The notes under the pieces were generated by a model that saw nothing but the letters and a program-made list of their open reading frames with translations, was not told the DNA's origin and searched no databases. Positions 47,346 to 56,001 of a stretch of 64,000 nucleotides of DNA are shown one piece after another; position 1 is the stretch's first letter, and each line of letters begins with the position of its first letter. The DNA is taken from the NCBI RefSeq assembly GCF_003185915.1, contig NZ_QHLZ01000010.1, positions 57,446-121,445 on the forward strand, read 5' to 3'. Both the position numbers and the translations under genes were made by a program. This DNA comes from Arthrobacter psychrochitiniphilus (GTDB taxonomy: Bacteria > Actinomycetota > Actinomycetes > Actinomycetales > Micrococcaceae).

Positions 47346-48980
47346 ATGGCTAAGAATAAATTTGGACTGAGTTCGGTGATTGCCGTTGCTGGCGTCTCCG
47401 TTCTCGCCATGACGGCATGCACGGGTCCTTCAGGCGGAAGCGACTCAGGTGGCAACGGTGCCGCCGGAGCCCCCGTTATTGTGGGCACCACGGACAAGAT
47501 CACCTTTCTGGACCCCGCCGGATCCTATGACAATGGTTCGTTCATGGTCATGAACCAGATTTACCCGTTTGTGTTGAACTCCGAACCGGGCAGCGCCGAT
47601 CCCAAGCCGGACTTGGCCGAATCAGCCGAGTTCACCTCTCCTACGGAATACACCGTGAAGTTGAAGGCAGGCCTGAAGTGGGCCAACGGAACCGAGCTGG
47701 ATTCAAAGGACGTTAAGTTCTCCTTTGACCGTCAGATCAAGATCAACGATGTCAACGGCCCGTCCTCGCTCTTGGGTAACTTGGCTAGCGTGGAAGCTCC
47801 GGATGCCACCACCGTGGTGTTCAAGCTCAAGGTTGGCAACGATCAGACCTTCCCCCAGGTTTTGACCAGCCCGGCCGGTCCCATTGTTGATGACAGCGTC
47901 TTTAGTGCAGATTCCATCACCACCGATGATGACATCATCAAGGGCAAGGCCTTCGCTGGCCAGTTCAGCATCGATTCTTTTAAGAAGAACGAGCTCATCG
48001 CCTTCAAGAAGAACCCCGATTACAAGGGCCTGTTGGGCCCGGCCAAGTCTGATTCGGTGACGATGAAGTACTTCGCTGACTCCAACAACATGAAGCTTGA
48101 AGTTCAGAAGGGCAGCATTGATGTTGCTTGGCGTTCACTGACGGCAACTGACATTGAGAGCCTCAAGACCGATAAGAACCTCAAGGTTGATATTGGCCCC
48201 GGTGGCGAAATTCGCTACATCGTGTTCAACTTCGACACCATGCCCTTCGGTGCCAAGACCCCTGATGCTGATGCAGCGAAGTCCTTGGCCGTGCGCCAGG
48301 CCATGGCCGATTCCATTGATCGGGCCAAGATTGCTGACCAGGTTTACAAGGGCACCTACCTGCCCCTGTACTCTCCAGTTCCCGCCGGTTTCACCGGTGC
48401 CATCGAGCCCTTGAAGGGCATGTACGGCGACGGAAACGGTGGTCCCGATGTTGCTAAGGCTGCCAAGGCCCTGGCCGACGCCGGCGTCCCGACTCCGGTG
48501 ACCTTGGATCTGCAGTACAACGGTGACCACTACGGCTCATCCTCAGGAGATGAGTACGCAGCGATCAAGTCACAGCTTGAAAACACCAAGCTGTTCAAGG
48601 TCAACCTGCAGCAAACTGAGTGGGTTTCCTACGCCAAACAGCGCACCGAGGATGCCTACCCCATGTACCAGCTGGGTTGGTTCCCTGATTACTCTGATGC
48701 TGATAACTACCTCACTCCGTTCTTCGGCGATAACAACTTCCTGTCTAACCACTACGACAACCCCGAAGTGCGCAAGTTGATCACCGAGCAGGTCACCACC
48801 AATGATCCCGCCAAGCGGACCAAGATGATCGAAGAGATTCAGACCACGGAATCCAAGGACCTCTCCACTTTGCCGTTGCTGCAGGGTGCCCAGGTTGCGG
48901 TTTCCGGTGCAGCTGTCAACGGCACCAAGGACACTCTGGACGCTTCCTTCAAGTTCCGTCTGGGAGTTTTGTCCAAGTAA
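47346..48980 (+). CDS. peptide/nickel-type ABC transporter substrate-binding lipoprotein
   Basis: Family 5 extracellular solute-binding protein of 544 residues. The signal peptide ends in the lipobox LAMTAC. The family pattern is clear: ITFLDPAGSYDNGSFMVMNQ, LKWANGTELDSKDVKFSFDR and IVFNFDTMPFG, with a long C-terminal lobe. It delivers a peptide or similar ligand to the permeases encoded downstream. Codon use is strongly biased toward AAG, GGC and similar preferred codons, suggesting high expression. It is separated from the permease genes by a hairpin that may lower their expression. Confidence 0.93.
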   Translation: MAKNKFGLSSVIAVAGVSVLAMTACTGPSGGSDSGGNGAAGAPVIVGTTDKITFLDPAGSYDNGSFMVMNQIYPFVLNSEPGSADPKPDLAESAEFTSPTEYTVKLKAGLKWANGTELDSKDVKFSFDRQIKINDVNGPSSLLGNLASVEAPDATTVVFKLKVGNDQTFPQVLTSPAGPIVDDSVFSADSITTDDDIIKGKAFAGQFSIDSFKKNELIAFKKNPDYKGLLGPAKSDSVTMKYFADSNNMKLEVQKGSIDVAWRSLTATDIESLKTDKNLKVDIGPGGEIRYIVFNFDTMPFGAKTPDADAAKSLAVRQAMADSIDRAKIADQVYKGTYLPLYSPVPAGFTGAIEPLKGMYGDGNGGPDVAKAAKALADAGVPTPVTLDLQYNGDHYGSSSGDEYAAIKSQLENTKLFKVNLQQTEWVSYAKQRTEDAYPMYQLGWFPDYSDADNYLTPFFGDNNFLSNHYDNPEVRKLITEQVTTNDPAKRTKMIEEIQTTESKDLSTLPLLQGAQVAVSGAAVNGTKDTLDASFKFRLGVLSK

Positions 48981-48986
48981 GGGAGC

Positions 48987-49002
48987 TTCGGTAATTACCG
49001 AA
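48987..49002. promoter_or_regulatory. 16-bp perfect palindrome after the binding-protein gene
   Basis: TTCGGTAATTACCGAA, 6 bp after the stop codon. It could form a small hairpin or bind a regulator. Confidence 0.5.
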
Positions 49003-49021
49003 ACATCTATCACTGCGCAGT

Positions 49022-49053
49022 GGGCGGGGCTTTCTGAAAAGGACGCCCCGCCC
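49022..49053 (+). terminator. partial terminator between binding-protein and permease genes
   Basis: GGGCGGGGC and GCCCCGCCC pair around a 14-nt loop and are followed by TTT. Such intra-operon hairpins often reduce transcription of the membrane components relative to the binding protein. Confidence 0.75.
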
Positions 49054-49114
49054 TTTGTGCGGTTCACGAGAGAAGTGCCCTTGCAGAGCACGGTACCAAA
49101 AGAAATAGGCGCAC

Positions 49115-50206
49115 ATGACCGCATTGATTGACCTGCCGGCGGATGAACCCGTACGCCAGGCCCCCAAGAGTAAGAAGAAAGCTGGCGGCAGCCTGGGCAA
49201 GTACCTCGCCATCCGCTTTGTTCTGATCTTCCCCACCATTTTTATCCTCGTCACCATGGTGTTCTTCCTGATGCGCCTGACCGGCGATCCCATTACGGCA
49301 GCCCTGGGCGGACGGCTGCCGGCGGATCAGTTGGCGGCACGTATTCACGAGGCCGGATATGACAGGCCCCTCTTCGTCCAATACATCGAGTACTTGGGAC
49401 AAATAGCCACAGGCAACTTTGGCCGCACCATCTCTGATAACTTACTGATCTCAGACATGCTGGCCACTTACGGCACGGCAACGTTGGAACTGGCCATCAA
49501 CTCACTGGTTGTGGCGTTGCTGATCGGCATTCCCCTGGGCATGATTGCCGCTTACAAGCGTGATAAGTGGCAGGATGCCATCTCCCGCGTCCTGGCCATC
49601 GCCTTCTACGCCACCCCGGTATTCTTCGCCGGCCTGATCCTGAAGCTGGTCTTCTCCATCTGGCTCGGTTGGTTCCCTGTGGCGGGACGCGGCACCACAA
49701 ATACGGAAATTTTCATGGCCCAGCTGGAGGTGCCCACGGGCATCTACTGGCTCGATGCCCTGCGCAGCGGCAACATGGACGTGTTTTGGGATGTTGCCCA
49801 TCACGCCGTACTGCCCGCCGTAGCTTTGGGTCTGCTCACCGCAGGCATCTTCTTGCGGCTGGTGCGCACCAACATGATCGGCACGCTCAACAAGGACTTT
49901 GTTGAAGCCGGCCGGTCCAGGGGCGTCAGCGAATACCGCCTCCTCACCAAGCACGCATACAAGCCCGCACTGATTCCCATCATCACCGTTATGGGTCTGC
50001 AGATTGCATTGCTGCTTGGCGGCGCGGTCCTGACCGAGACAACTTTCGAATGGAAGGGACTCGGGTTCCAGCTGGCCCACTACCTCACAGCGCGTGACTT
50101 CGTAGCTGTTCAGGGCATTGTCGCTTTGCTGGCCGTCATTGTAGCCGTCACCAACTTCATCGTGGATGTTATTGCTGCCTTGATTGACCCGAGGGTGAGG
50201 TACTAG
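49115..50206 (+). CDS. ABC transporter permease, DppB-type
   Basis: Membrane permease of 363 residues with an N-terminal basic segment, one span near 28-50 and five more in the second half. TGDPITAALGGRLPADQLA is the extracytoplasmic signature of DppB/OppB proteins. The EAA loop that contacts the ATPase is DFVEAGRSRGVSEYRLLTKH. It is followed after 3 bp by the second permease. Confidence 0.92.
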   Translation: MTALIDLPADEPVRQAPKSKKKAGGSLGKYLAIRFVLIFPTIFILVTMVFFLMRLTGDPITAALGGRLPADQLAARIHEAGYDRPLFVQYIEYLGQIATGNFGRTISDNLLISDMLATYGTATLELAINSLVVALLIGIPLGMIAAYKRDKWQDAISRVLAIAFYATPVFFAGLILKLVFSIWLGWFPVAGRGTTNTEIFMAQLEVPTGIYWLDALRSGNMDVFWDVAHHAVLPAVALGLLTAGIFLRLVRTNMIGTLNKDFVEAGRSRGVSEYRLLTKHAYKPALIPIITVMGLQIALLLGGAVLTETTFEWKGLGFQLAHYLTARDFVAVQGIVALLAVIVAVTNFIVDVIAALIDPRVRY

Positions 50207-50209
50207 GCC

Positions 50210-51160
50210 GTGGAGAATAAAAAGTCACTTTTTTCCCGCTTACCCGTCATTTCCCAACTCAAAAAGAGTGTGGGACTCCAGCGCGGCATGCTCGTTGCCG
50301 GCATTGTTCTGACACTGATCTTCTTGCTGACCGCCGCCTTGGCGCCGTTGATTGCCCCCTACGGTGCAACCCAACGCTTTGATCTGACCCAGGCAGCGCC
50401 GTCGTCGGCCCATATTTGGGGCACGACGGCGGGAGGTTACGATGTTTTCTCCCGCACCATTTGGGGGGCCCAGACTGCCTTCATAGTGATTGTTGTTGCC
50501 GTTGCGCTCTCTATTTTCATTGGTGTGATTCTGGGTCTGGTCTCCGGCTATATTGGCGGCTGGCTGGACAGGATTCTTGTGGTGGTTGCGGATGCGATTT
50601 ACGCGTTCCCCACACTGCTGCTGGCCATGGTCATGTCCATTGCGCTGAGCCAGGGCCGTTCGGATATGTGGTCGGGTATTTTTGCGGCCGCCATCTCCAT
50701 CACGGTGGTGTTCATCCCGCAGTACTTCCGAGTGATCCGCGCCGAGACTATCCGTCTGAAGGCTGAGCCGTTTGTGGAGTCTGCCATTGTGGTGGGCGCC
50801 TCCAGCGTGCGCATCATGGCCCGGCACATCTACAAGAACGCCACCAGGACGCTGCCGCTAATTTTCACTTTGAACGCGTCCGAGGCCATTTTGACCCTGG
50901 CCGGCTTGGGCTTCCTGGGCTTCGGTATTGAACCATCCGCGGCGGCAGAGTGGGGTTATGACCTCAACCATGCGCAGTCGGACGCCACCGCCGGTATCTG
51001 GTGGACGGGTGTGTTCCCGGGTGCCGCCATTGTGCTGACGGTGCTGGGCCTGACGTTGCTGGGTGAATCTATGAATGATCTCAACGATCCGCGACTGCGG
51101 GGGCGCAAGAAGGCCAAGAAAAACGGCGCTCAGAAGCAAGAGGAGTTGGTGGAAGCATGA
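50210..51160 (+). CDS. ABC transporter permease, DppC-type
   Basis: Membrane permease of 316 residues, the heterodimer partner of the upstream permease. SSAHIWGTTAGGYDVFSRTI is typical of DppC/OppC. The EAA loop is PFVESAIVVGASSVRIMARH. A lysine-rich tail ends the protein. GTG 50210 is the start, and the stop overlaps the ATPase start by 4 bp. Confidence 0.92.
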   Translation: MENKKSLFSRLPVISQLKKSVGLQRGMLVAGIVLTLIFLLTAALAPLIAPYGATQRFDLTQAAPSSAHIWGTTAGGYDVFSRTIWGAQTAFIVIVVAVALSIFIGVILGLVSGYIGGWLDRILVVVADAIYAFPTLLLAMVMSIALSQGRSDMWSGIFAAAISITVVFIPQYFRVIRAETIRLKAEPFVESAIVVGASSVRIMARHIYKNATRTLPLIFTLNASEAILTLAGLGFLGFGIEPSAAAEWGYDLNHAQSDATAGIWWTGVFPGAAIVLTVLGLTLLGESMNDLNDPRLRGRKKAKKNGAQKQEELVEA

Positions 51161-52881
51161 GCCGCTCCACAGAAAAGGCAGCCGTTAGTGGGACACCCTC
51201 CGGGGAGAGCACACCGCGGCCGGTCCTGAAGATCGATGATTTGCGTGTCACCTTCGCCACGGACCAAGGGGATGTTCCCGCTGTGAAGGATGTTTCCTTC
51301 ACCGTGGCCCCGGGGGAGATTGTGGCCATTGTGGGTGAATCGGGCTCCGGTAAGACGGTGACGGCCAAGGCCATTTTGGGTCTGCTGCCAGAGACCGCCC
51401 AGGGCAGCGGCGCCGTGATCATCAGCGGTAACGACGTCCTTACGGTCAGCCCGCAACAACTGCGTAAGATCCGTGGACGCGACGTGGCCATGGTGTTCCA
51501 GGAACCCTCAACGGCCCTGAACCCGGTCTACACGGTGGGCTGGCAAATTGCTGAGGGGCTGCGCGCCCACCGTCCCGAGGGAAAGCGTGTGGGCAGGAAG
51601 GAAGCCCGCAAGTTGGCCATCGAGGCGCTGGGCAAGGTGGGCATTCCGGAGCCGGAGAAGCGTGTGGATTATTATCCTCACCAGTTCTCCGGTGGACAGA
51701 AACAGCGTGTTGTCATCGCCGCGGCACTGGCTCTGAACCCGGGCCTGATTGTGGCCGATGAACCCACCACGGCGCTGGATGTCACCGTGCAGGCTGAAAT
51801 TCTGGAGTTGCTCCGTGATCTGCGGGACCGTTACGGAACTTCCATTGTCCTGATTACCCACAACATGGGGGTGGTGGCTGACCTGGCCGATCGGGTGGTG
51901 GTCATGTTCGAAGGTGATGTGGTGGAAGAAGCCAGCGCATCAGCTTTGTTTGCCGCGCCCAAAGAGGCCTACACGCAGAAGCTTCTGGCCGCTGTGCCGC
52001 ACCTGGGCCGCGATTCTGCCTCTGCCGGTTTCACCGAACGAGCCTTCCAGGATAAGGAAGTTTTGGTCCGGGCCACGGATCTGGAAATTGAGTATCCTGG
52101 CCGTCTGGGCAGCCCCGCCTTTAAGGCAGTGGACAAGGTTTCCTTCACTATCAGTGCCGGAGAAGTCTTTGGTCTGGTGGGGGAGTCCGGTTCGGGCAAA
52201 ACCACCATTGGCCGTGCCATTGCAGGGCTGAACCGCACCACAGGCGGTTCCTTGAACGTGCTCGGCTACGAGATGCTCAACTACAAGGAGCGTTCTTTTA
52301 GGCCATTGCGCAAAGACATTGGCTTTGTCTTCCAGGATCCCGCGGCGTCCTTTAACCCGCACCTGACCATTGGCGAATGTGTGGCGGAACCGCTGCTTAT
52401 TCACACCGATCTGAACAGCCAGGCGGTCTCCAAGAAGGTTGCCGATTTGCTGGAATCGGTGCAGTTGCCGGCGGCCTACGCCAAGCGCTTTCCGCACGAG
52501 CTCTCCGGCGGGCAGCGTCAGCGAGCCTCACTGGCCCGCGGCCTGGCGCTCAAGCCCAAGCTGCTCATTGCGGACGAGCCAACCTCTGCCCTGGATGTTT
52601 CGGTGCAGGCGAAGGTACTGGAGCTATTCCGCGAGATTCAGAACGAACTGGGCTTTGCGGCACTGTTCATCAGCCACGACCTTGCCGTGGTGGACATCCT
52701 GGCCGAGTGGGTTGGGGTGCTTTACAAGGGCAAGATGGTGGAGCAGGGGATCGGGAACCAGATCATGGGCAACCCGCAGGACGCCTACACCAAGCGTCTG
52801 ATCGCCTCACTGCCTGTGCCCAACCCGGAGGAGCAGGCCAAACGCCGGGCGCTCCACCAAGCATTGCTGGGCGCAAAGTAA
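51157..52881 (+). CDS. dual ATPase of a peptide-type ABC importer (DppD-DppF fusion)
   Basis: Protein of 574 residues with two complete ABC domains in tandem. The first (about 20-270) has GESGSGKTVTAK, FSGGQKQRVVIAAALAL and LIVADEPTTALDVT. The second (about 305-560) has GESGSGKTTIGRA, LSGGQRQRASLARGLAL and LLIADEPTSALDVS. The fusion replaces the separate DppD and DppF subunits. It is coupled by a 4-bp overlap to the second permease gene and is the last gene of the operon. Confidence 0.93.
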   Translation: MSRSTEKAAVSGTPSGESTPRPVLKIDDLRVTFATDQGDVPAVKDVSFTVAPGEIVAIVGESGSGKTVTAKAILGLLPETAQGSGAVIISGNDVLTVSPQQLRKIRGRDVAMVFQEPSTALNPVYTVGWQIAEGLRAHRPEGKRVGRKEARKLAIEALGKVGIPEPEKRVDYYPHQFSGGQKQRVVIAAALALNPGLIVADEPTTALDVTVQAEILELLRDLRDRYGTSIVLITHNMGVVADLADRVVVMFEGDVVEEASASALFAAPKEAYTQKLLAAVPHLGRDSASAGFTERAFQDKEVLVRATDLEIEYPGRLGSPAFKAVDKVSFTISAGEVFGLVGESGSGKTTIGRAIAGLNRTTGGSLNVLGYEMLNYKERSFRPLRKDIGFVFQDPAASFNPHLTIGECVAEPLLIHTDLNSQAVSKKVADLLESVQLPAAYAKRFPHELSGGQRQRASLARGLALKPKLLIADEPTSALDVSVQAKVLELFREIQNELGFAALFISHDLAVVDILAEWVGVLYKGKMVEQGIGNQIMGNPQDAYTKRLIASLPVPNPEEQAKRRALHQALLGAK

Positions 52882-52899
52882 ACTAGCTGGCACAGTAAG

Positions 52900-52948
52900 A
52901 GGCGGTGCCTGGCATGGACAGTATTTTTGTCCGCGCCGGGCACCGCCT
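52900..52948. terminator. hairpin between the ABC operon and the chorismate mutase gene
   Basis: AGGCGGTGCCTGGC and GCCGGGCACCGCCT pair with one G-T position around a 21-nt loop that contains its own short GGAC/GTCC stem and a T-run. It ends 12 bp before the next start codon. Confidence 0.65.
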
Positions 52949-52959
52949 AAACTGTTTTC

Positions 52960-53439
52960 ATGAGCGAATCGAGCCACGCACAACACCTGTCCGTCGACGA
53001 CTTTGACCCGGCGGCCAGTTCGCTGACCGGAGCCGTGGAACCGGCCGTCATGGCTGAGCTATTGTCCATCCGCTCCAGCATCGATAACTTTGATGCCACC
53101 TTGGTGTACCTGCTGGCTGAGCGTTTCAAGGCCACCCAGCGCGTGGGGATTCTCAAGGCCAAGCACAGGCTGCCTGCCGGTGATCCCAACCGTGAGAAGG
53201 CGCAGATCCACCGCCTGCGTGCCCTGGCCGAGTCAGCCAATTTGGACCCCGCCTTCGCGGAGAAGTTCCTGAATTTCATCATCAGCGAGGTCATTCACCA
53301 CCACCAGGCCATTTCGCAAAGCCATTCTGCGGCGGCGGCCACGGGTGGCGTTCCCGTAGTCAGCCTAGATGGGCAGGGGTTTGTGGCGGATCCGCAGACT
53401 GCTGCCAGAATGGACGCCAGCGGCACGGCGCCTCAGTGA
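52960..53439 (+). CDS. chorismate mutase
   Basis: AroQ-class chorismate mutase of 159 residues for phenylalanine/tyrosine synthesis. The helical core (about 30-115) has LLSIRSSIDNFDATLVYLLA, with KATQRVGILKAKHRLPAGD following, as in actinobacterial cytosolic mutases. The C-terminal 40 residues are low-complexity. The GTG of the next gene overlaps its TGA, so the two are translated together. Confidence 0.9.
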   Translation: MSESSHAQHLSVDDFDPAASSLTGAVEPAVMAELLSIRSSIDNFDATLVYLLAERFKATQRVGILKAKHRLPAGDPNREKAQIHRLRALAESANLDPAFAEKFLNFIISEVIHHHQAISQSHSAAAATGGVPVVSLDGQGFVADPQTAARMDASGTAPQ

Positions 53440-54668
53440 TCCCCTCACCCGAGCACACCCCGGCCCCCTCACAGGAGCAGGCCCCGGCCTTCCCTGAAGC
53501 ACCCACCGCAACAGCCCTGGGCCCCTGGCCCGGAGTAGATCCGGAGGAGGCCGCCAAGGTTTCCGTGGGCGTATTCCCCGGCCCGCACCTGCCATTCCTT
53601 CCCCAGCTGCCAGCCCGTGGCCCGGGTTCGGAACAAGTTGGGCGTACGGCTGTGCTGCTCCAAGAACTGGCCGTGGACACCCAGCCGTATGGTTGGCGCT
53701 TTGTTGACAGACCAGGGCTGGACTTTAGGCGTGCTGAATCTGCTCTGTCCACGGATATCAATGTACTCGCTGACGTGGTTGGTGCCGCCGGGCTCTCACC
53801 GGAATCGTTGAAGGTCCAGGTGGTGGGCCCGTTCTCGTTGGCGGCAGCCATCCACCTGCATTATGGCGAACGCGCACTGGCGGACTACGGGGCCCGGCGA
53901 GATATTGCCCAGTCACTGGCTGCCGGATTAGAGGTCCATGCCCGGAAGGTGCAGGCCGCCGTACCCGGGGCCGCACTGACACTGCAAGTGGATGAGCCGC
54001 ATATTGGAGCAATCCTGGCCGGCAGTATCCCCACCGCATCGGGATACCGGACATTGCGTTCTGTTGGCCGTGCCGAAGTTCGCCAGTGCTGGAATGATTT
54101 GTGCGCAGCGGCGCGGAACGCCGGATTCGAGCAGGTGGCGTTGAATCTGACCCCCGCCGAGACAGGATTGGGCCAGGCCTCGAGTCTGTCTCTGCCAGGT
54201 CCTGCCAACGGGGCCAACGGCCAAAAAAGCAGTGGAAACACCAACGGTTTGTCCGCGGAGTCCGAGCAGTGGCGCCGTGGACTGGAAATGGCTCTGGAAT
54301 GCGGTGTTGATGCAGTGGCGCTGCCACTGCAGCTTCTTGACGCCGGGCACTGGGAGCATCTGGCGGGTGCCATCGAATCGGGCCTGGGTATCTGGGCTGG
54401 GACTGTGCCCGCGGGGCTGCTGACAGCTGGGACGCTACCCGCTGGGGCTGGGGCGGCCAGTGCCGGGCAGGTTCCGCCGTCGTATGCTGTTTTGGTGGAG
54501 CGGATTATGCGCCCGTGGCGGAAGCTGGGGCTGGCCGACTCCGGGCTCAACCAGCTGCGGATCACCCCGGAGGGAAGCCTCGCGGGCGTCTCTCCTCAGG
54601 CGGCACGGGCGGTGTTGGGCAGGTCGTTGGAGGTGGCGGCGGCGCTCGGGGATACTCGCAACTCCTAG
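53436..54668 (+). CDS. MetE-like (cobalamin-independent methionine synthase family) protein
   Basis: Protein of 410 residues resembling the C-terminal half of MetE. VGVFPGPHLPFLPQLPARGP, FVDRPGLDFRRAESAL, VQVVGPFSLAAAI and ALTLQVDEPHIGAIL follow the order of the MetE/UROD-like fold. I cannot find the His-x-Cys and second Cys zinc ligands used for homocysteine, so methionine synthase activity is doubtful. Mycobacteria have a homologue near mnmA and ligA, as I recall. Residues 260-285 form a Gly/Asn/Ser-rich insertion. It starts at GTG 53436, overlapping the chorismate mutase stop by 4 bp. Confidence 0.8.
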   Translation: MIPSPEHTPAPSQEQAPAFPEAPTATALGPWPGVDPEEAAKVSVGVFPGPHLPFLPQLPARGPGSEQVGRTAVLLQELAVDTQPYGWRFVDRPGLDFRRAESALSTDINVLADVVGAAGLSPESLKVQVVGPFSLAAAIHLHYGERALADYGARRDIAQSLAAGLEVHARKVQAAVPGAALTLQVDEPHIGAILAGSIPTASGYRTLRSVGRAEVRQCWNDLCAAARNAGFEQVALNLTPAETGLGQASSLSLPGPANGANGQKSSGNTNGLSAESEQWRRGLEMALECGVDAVALPLQLLDAGHWEHLAGAIESGLGIWAGTVPAGLLTAGTLPAGAGAASAGQVPPSYAVLVERIMRPWRKLGLADSGLNQLRITPEGSLAGVSPQAARAVLGRSLEVAAALGDTRNS

Positions 54669-54696
54669 CGTTTCTCTGCCTTGGAGCTGGCCAGCC

Positions 54697-55989
54697 CTAG
54701 AGCCGGCCGGCCGCCTTGAGCCGGATGTACAGGTCTGCCAGTTTGGGCGGCAGTTCTTGGGGCGCAGCGTCAACCACTTCCACGCCCGCCTGTTTGAGAT
54801 AGGCCGTGATGGCTTCACGCCGGTTGAGAGCGAATTCGGCGGCGGCGGCCCGGTAGGCAAGGGTGCTGGTGGAGCGGTCCAAGCGCGCCCGCTCCAGCGC
54901 GGGATCTCGCACTGAGGCCACAACCACCAGATGCTTCTGTGAGAGCGTGGTGACTAAGGGAATGAGGCCTTCCTCGGCGGCTCCGGCATCGAGGGAAGTC
55001 ACCAAAACCACCAAGGCGCGGTGTGCAGTGACGTCGCGGACCTGCCCGGCGATGCCTTGGGCGTTGAGCTCAATCAGTTCAGGCTCCAAGGGTGCCAGGC
55101 CCTGCACCATGGCATTGAGCATATTGCCCTTGCCGGTGGAGGAAACCTTGGCCCGGACACGCCGGTCGTAGGCCACCAAGCTCACACGGTCCCCGCCCCG
55201 CTCGGCCAAGACGGCCAGCAGCAAGGACGCTTCAATGCCTGTGTCGAGGGCGCTCTCATCCTCAATCCGGGTGGCGGAGGTTCTGGAAGTATCCAACACA
55301 ATGACTACCCTGCGGTCACGTTCCGGCCGCCAAGTGCGCACTACTACGTCCTGGCGCCGGGCAGTGGCGCGCCAATCGATAGAGCGCACATCATCGCCAC
55401 GGACGTAATCACGCAGCGAATCGAACTCCGTGCCGGCACCGCGGATCTGTACGGCGGCCTTGCCATCGAGCTCACGCAGTTTGCGCAATTTGGAGGGCAG
55501 GTGACGTTTGGAGTGAAAGGGCGGCAGCACGCGCAACACTCCAGGTGCCGTAATGGTGTGTTGCCGTGCGGCCATCCCCAGGGGGCCAAAGGAGCGGATA
55601 GTGGCGTGGTGGGTTGCTAAATCTCCTCGCCGGGTGGGCAATAAGTCAACGTTGAGCGCTGCTCTTTCGCCGGCCCTGATCCGGACCTGCGCCAGTGCAT
55701 TGAGAGCACCGGCTGAGGGCTGCCAGCCGTCCTTGACCTGGGCCCGCAACATGACGGATGAGTTGTTGAAGAGCCGCAGCACGGCTGTTGCGGGCTCGCC
55801 CAGCCGGACTCCGGAAGGCAGAGTTCGGCGCACGGCAACTTGACGGGGTGAGGCCGCCAGCGCCACATCCACCACAAGGACCAGAAGCAGAACGGATACG
55901 GCCAGAACCCACGTCAGTAGACCGGGAAAGGCGACGATAGGGATTAGGGCTGCCAGCGCCAAAAAGAAAAACCTGCCCGAAATAGCCAT
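54697..55989 (-). CDS. DUF58 domain-containing protein
   Basis: Protein of 430 residues, the last gene of a five-gene membrane operon. Two N-terminal membrane spans lie near 6-40. The DUF58 signature is EFDSLRDYVRGDDVRSIDW, followed by a vWA-like part with VVIVLDTSRTSA. DUF58 proteins act with MoxR ATPases, probably in assembly or activation of envelope proteins or complexes. It starts 12 bp after the moxR stop. Confidence 0.9.
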   Translation of the reverse strand: MAISGRFFFLALAALIPIVAFPGLLTWVLAVSVLLLVLVVDVALAASPRQVAVRRTLPSGVRLGEPATAVLRLFNNSSVMLRAQVKDGWQPSAGALNALAQVRIRAGERAALNVDLLPTRRGDLATHHATIRSFGPLGMAARQHTITAPGVLRVLPPFHSKRHLPSKLRKLRELDGKAAVQIRGAGTEFDSLRDYVRGDDVRSIDWRATARRQDVVVRTWRPERDRRVVIVLDTSRTSATRIEDESALDTGIEASLLLAVLAERGGDRVSLVAYDRRVRAKVSSTGKGNMLNAMVQGLAPLEPELIELNAQGIAGQVRDVTAHRALVVLVTSLDAGAAEEGLIPLVTTLSQKHLVVVASVRDPALERARLDRSTSTLAYRAAAAEFALNRREAITAYLKQAGVEVVDAAPQELPPKLADLYIRLKAAGRL

Positions 55990-56001
55990 AGCGTGTGCCG
56001 A

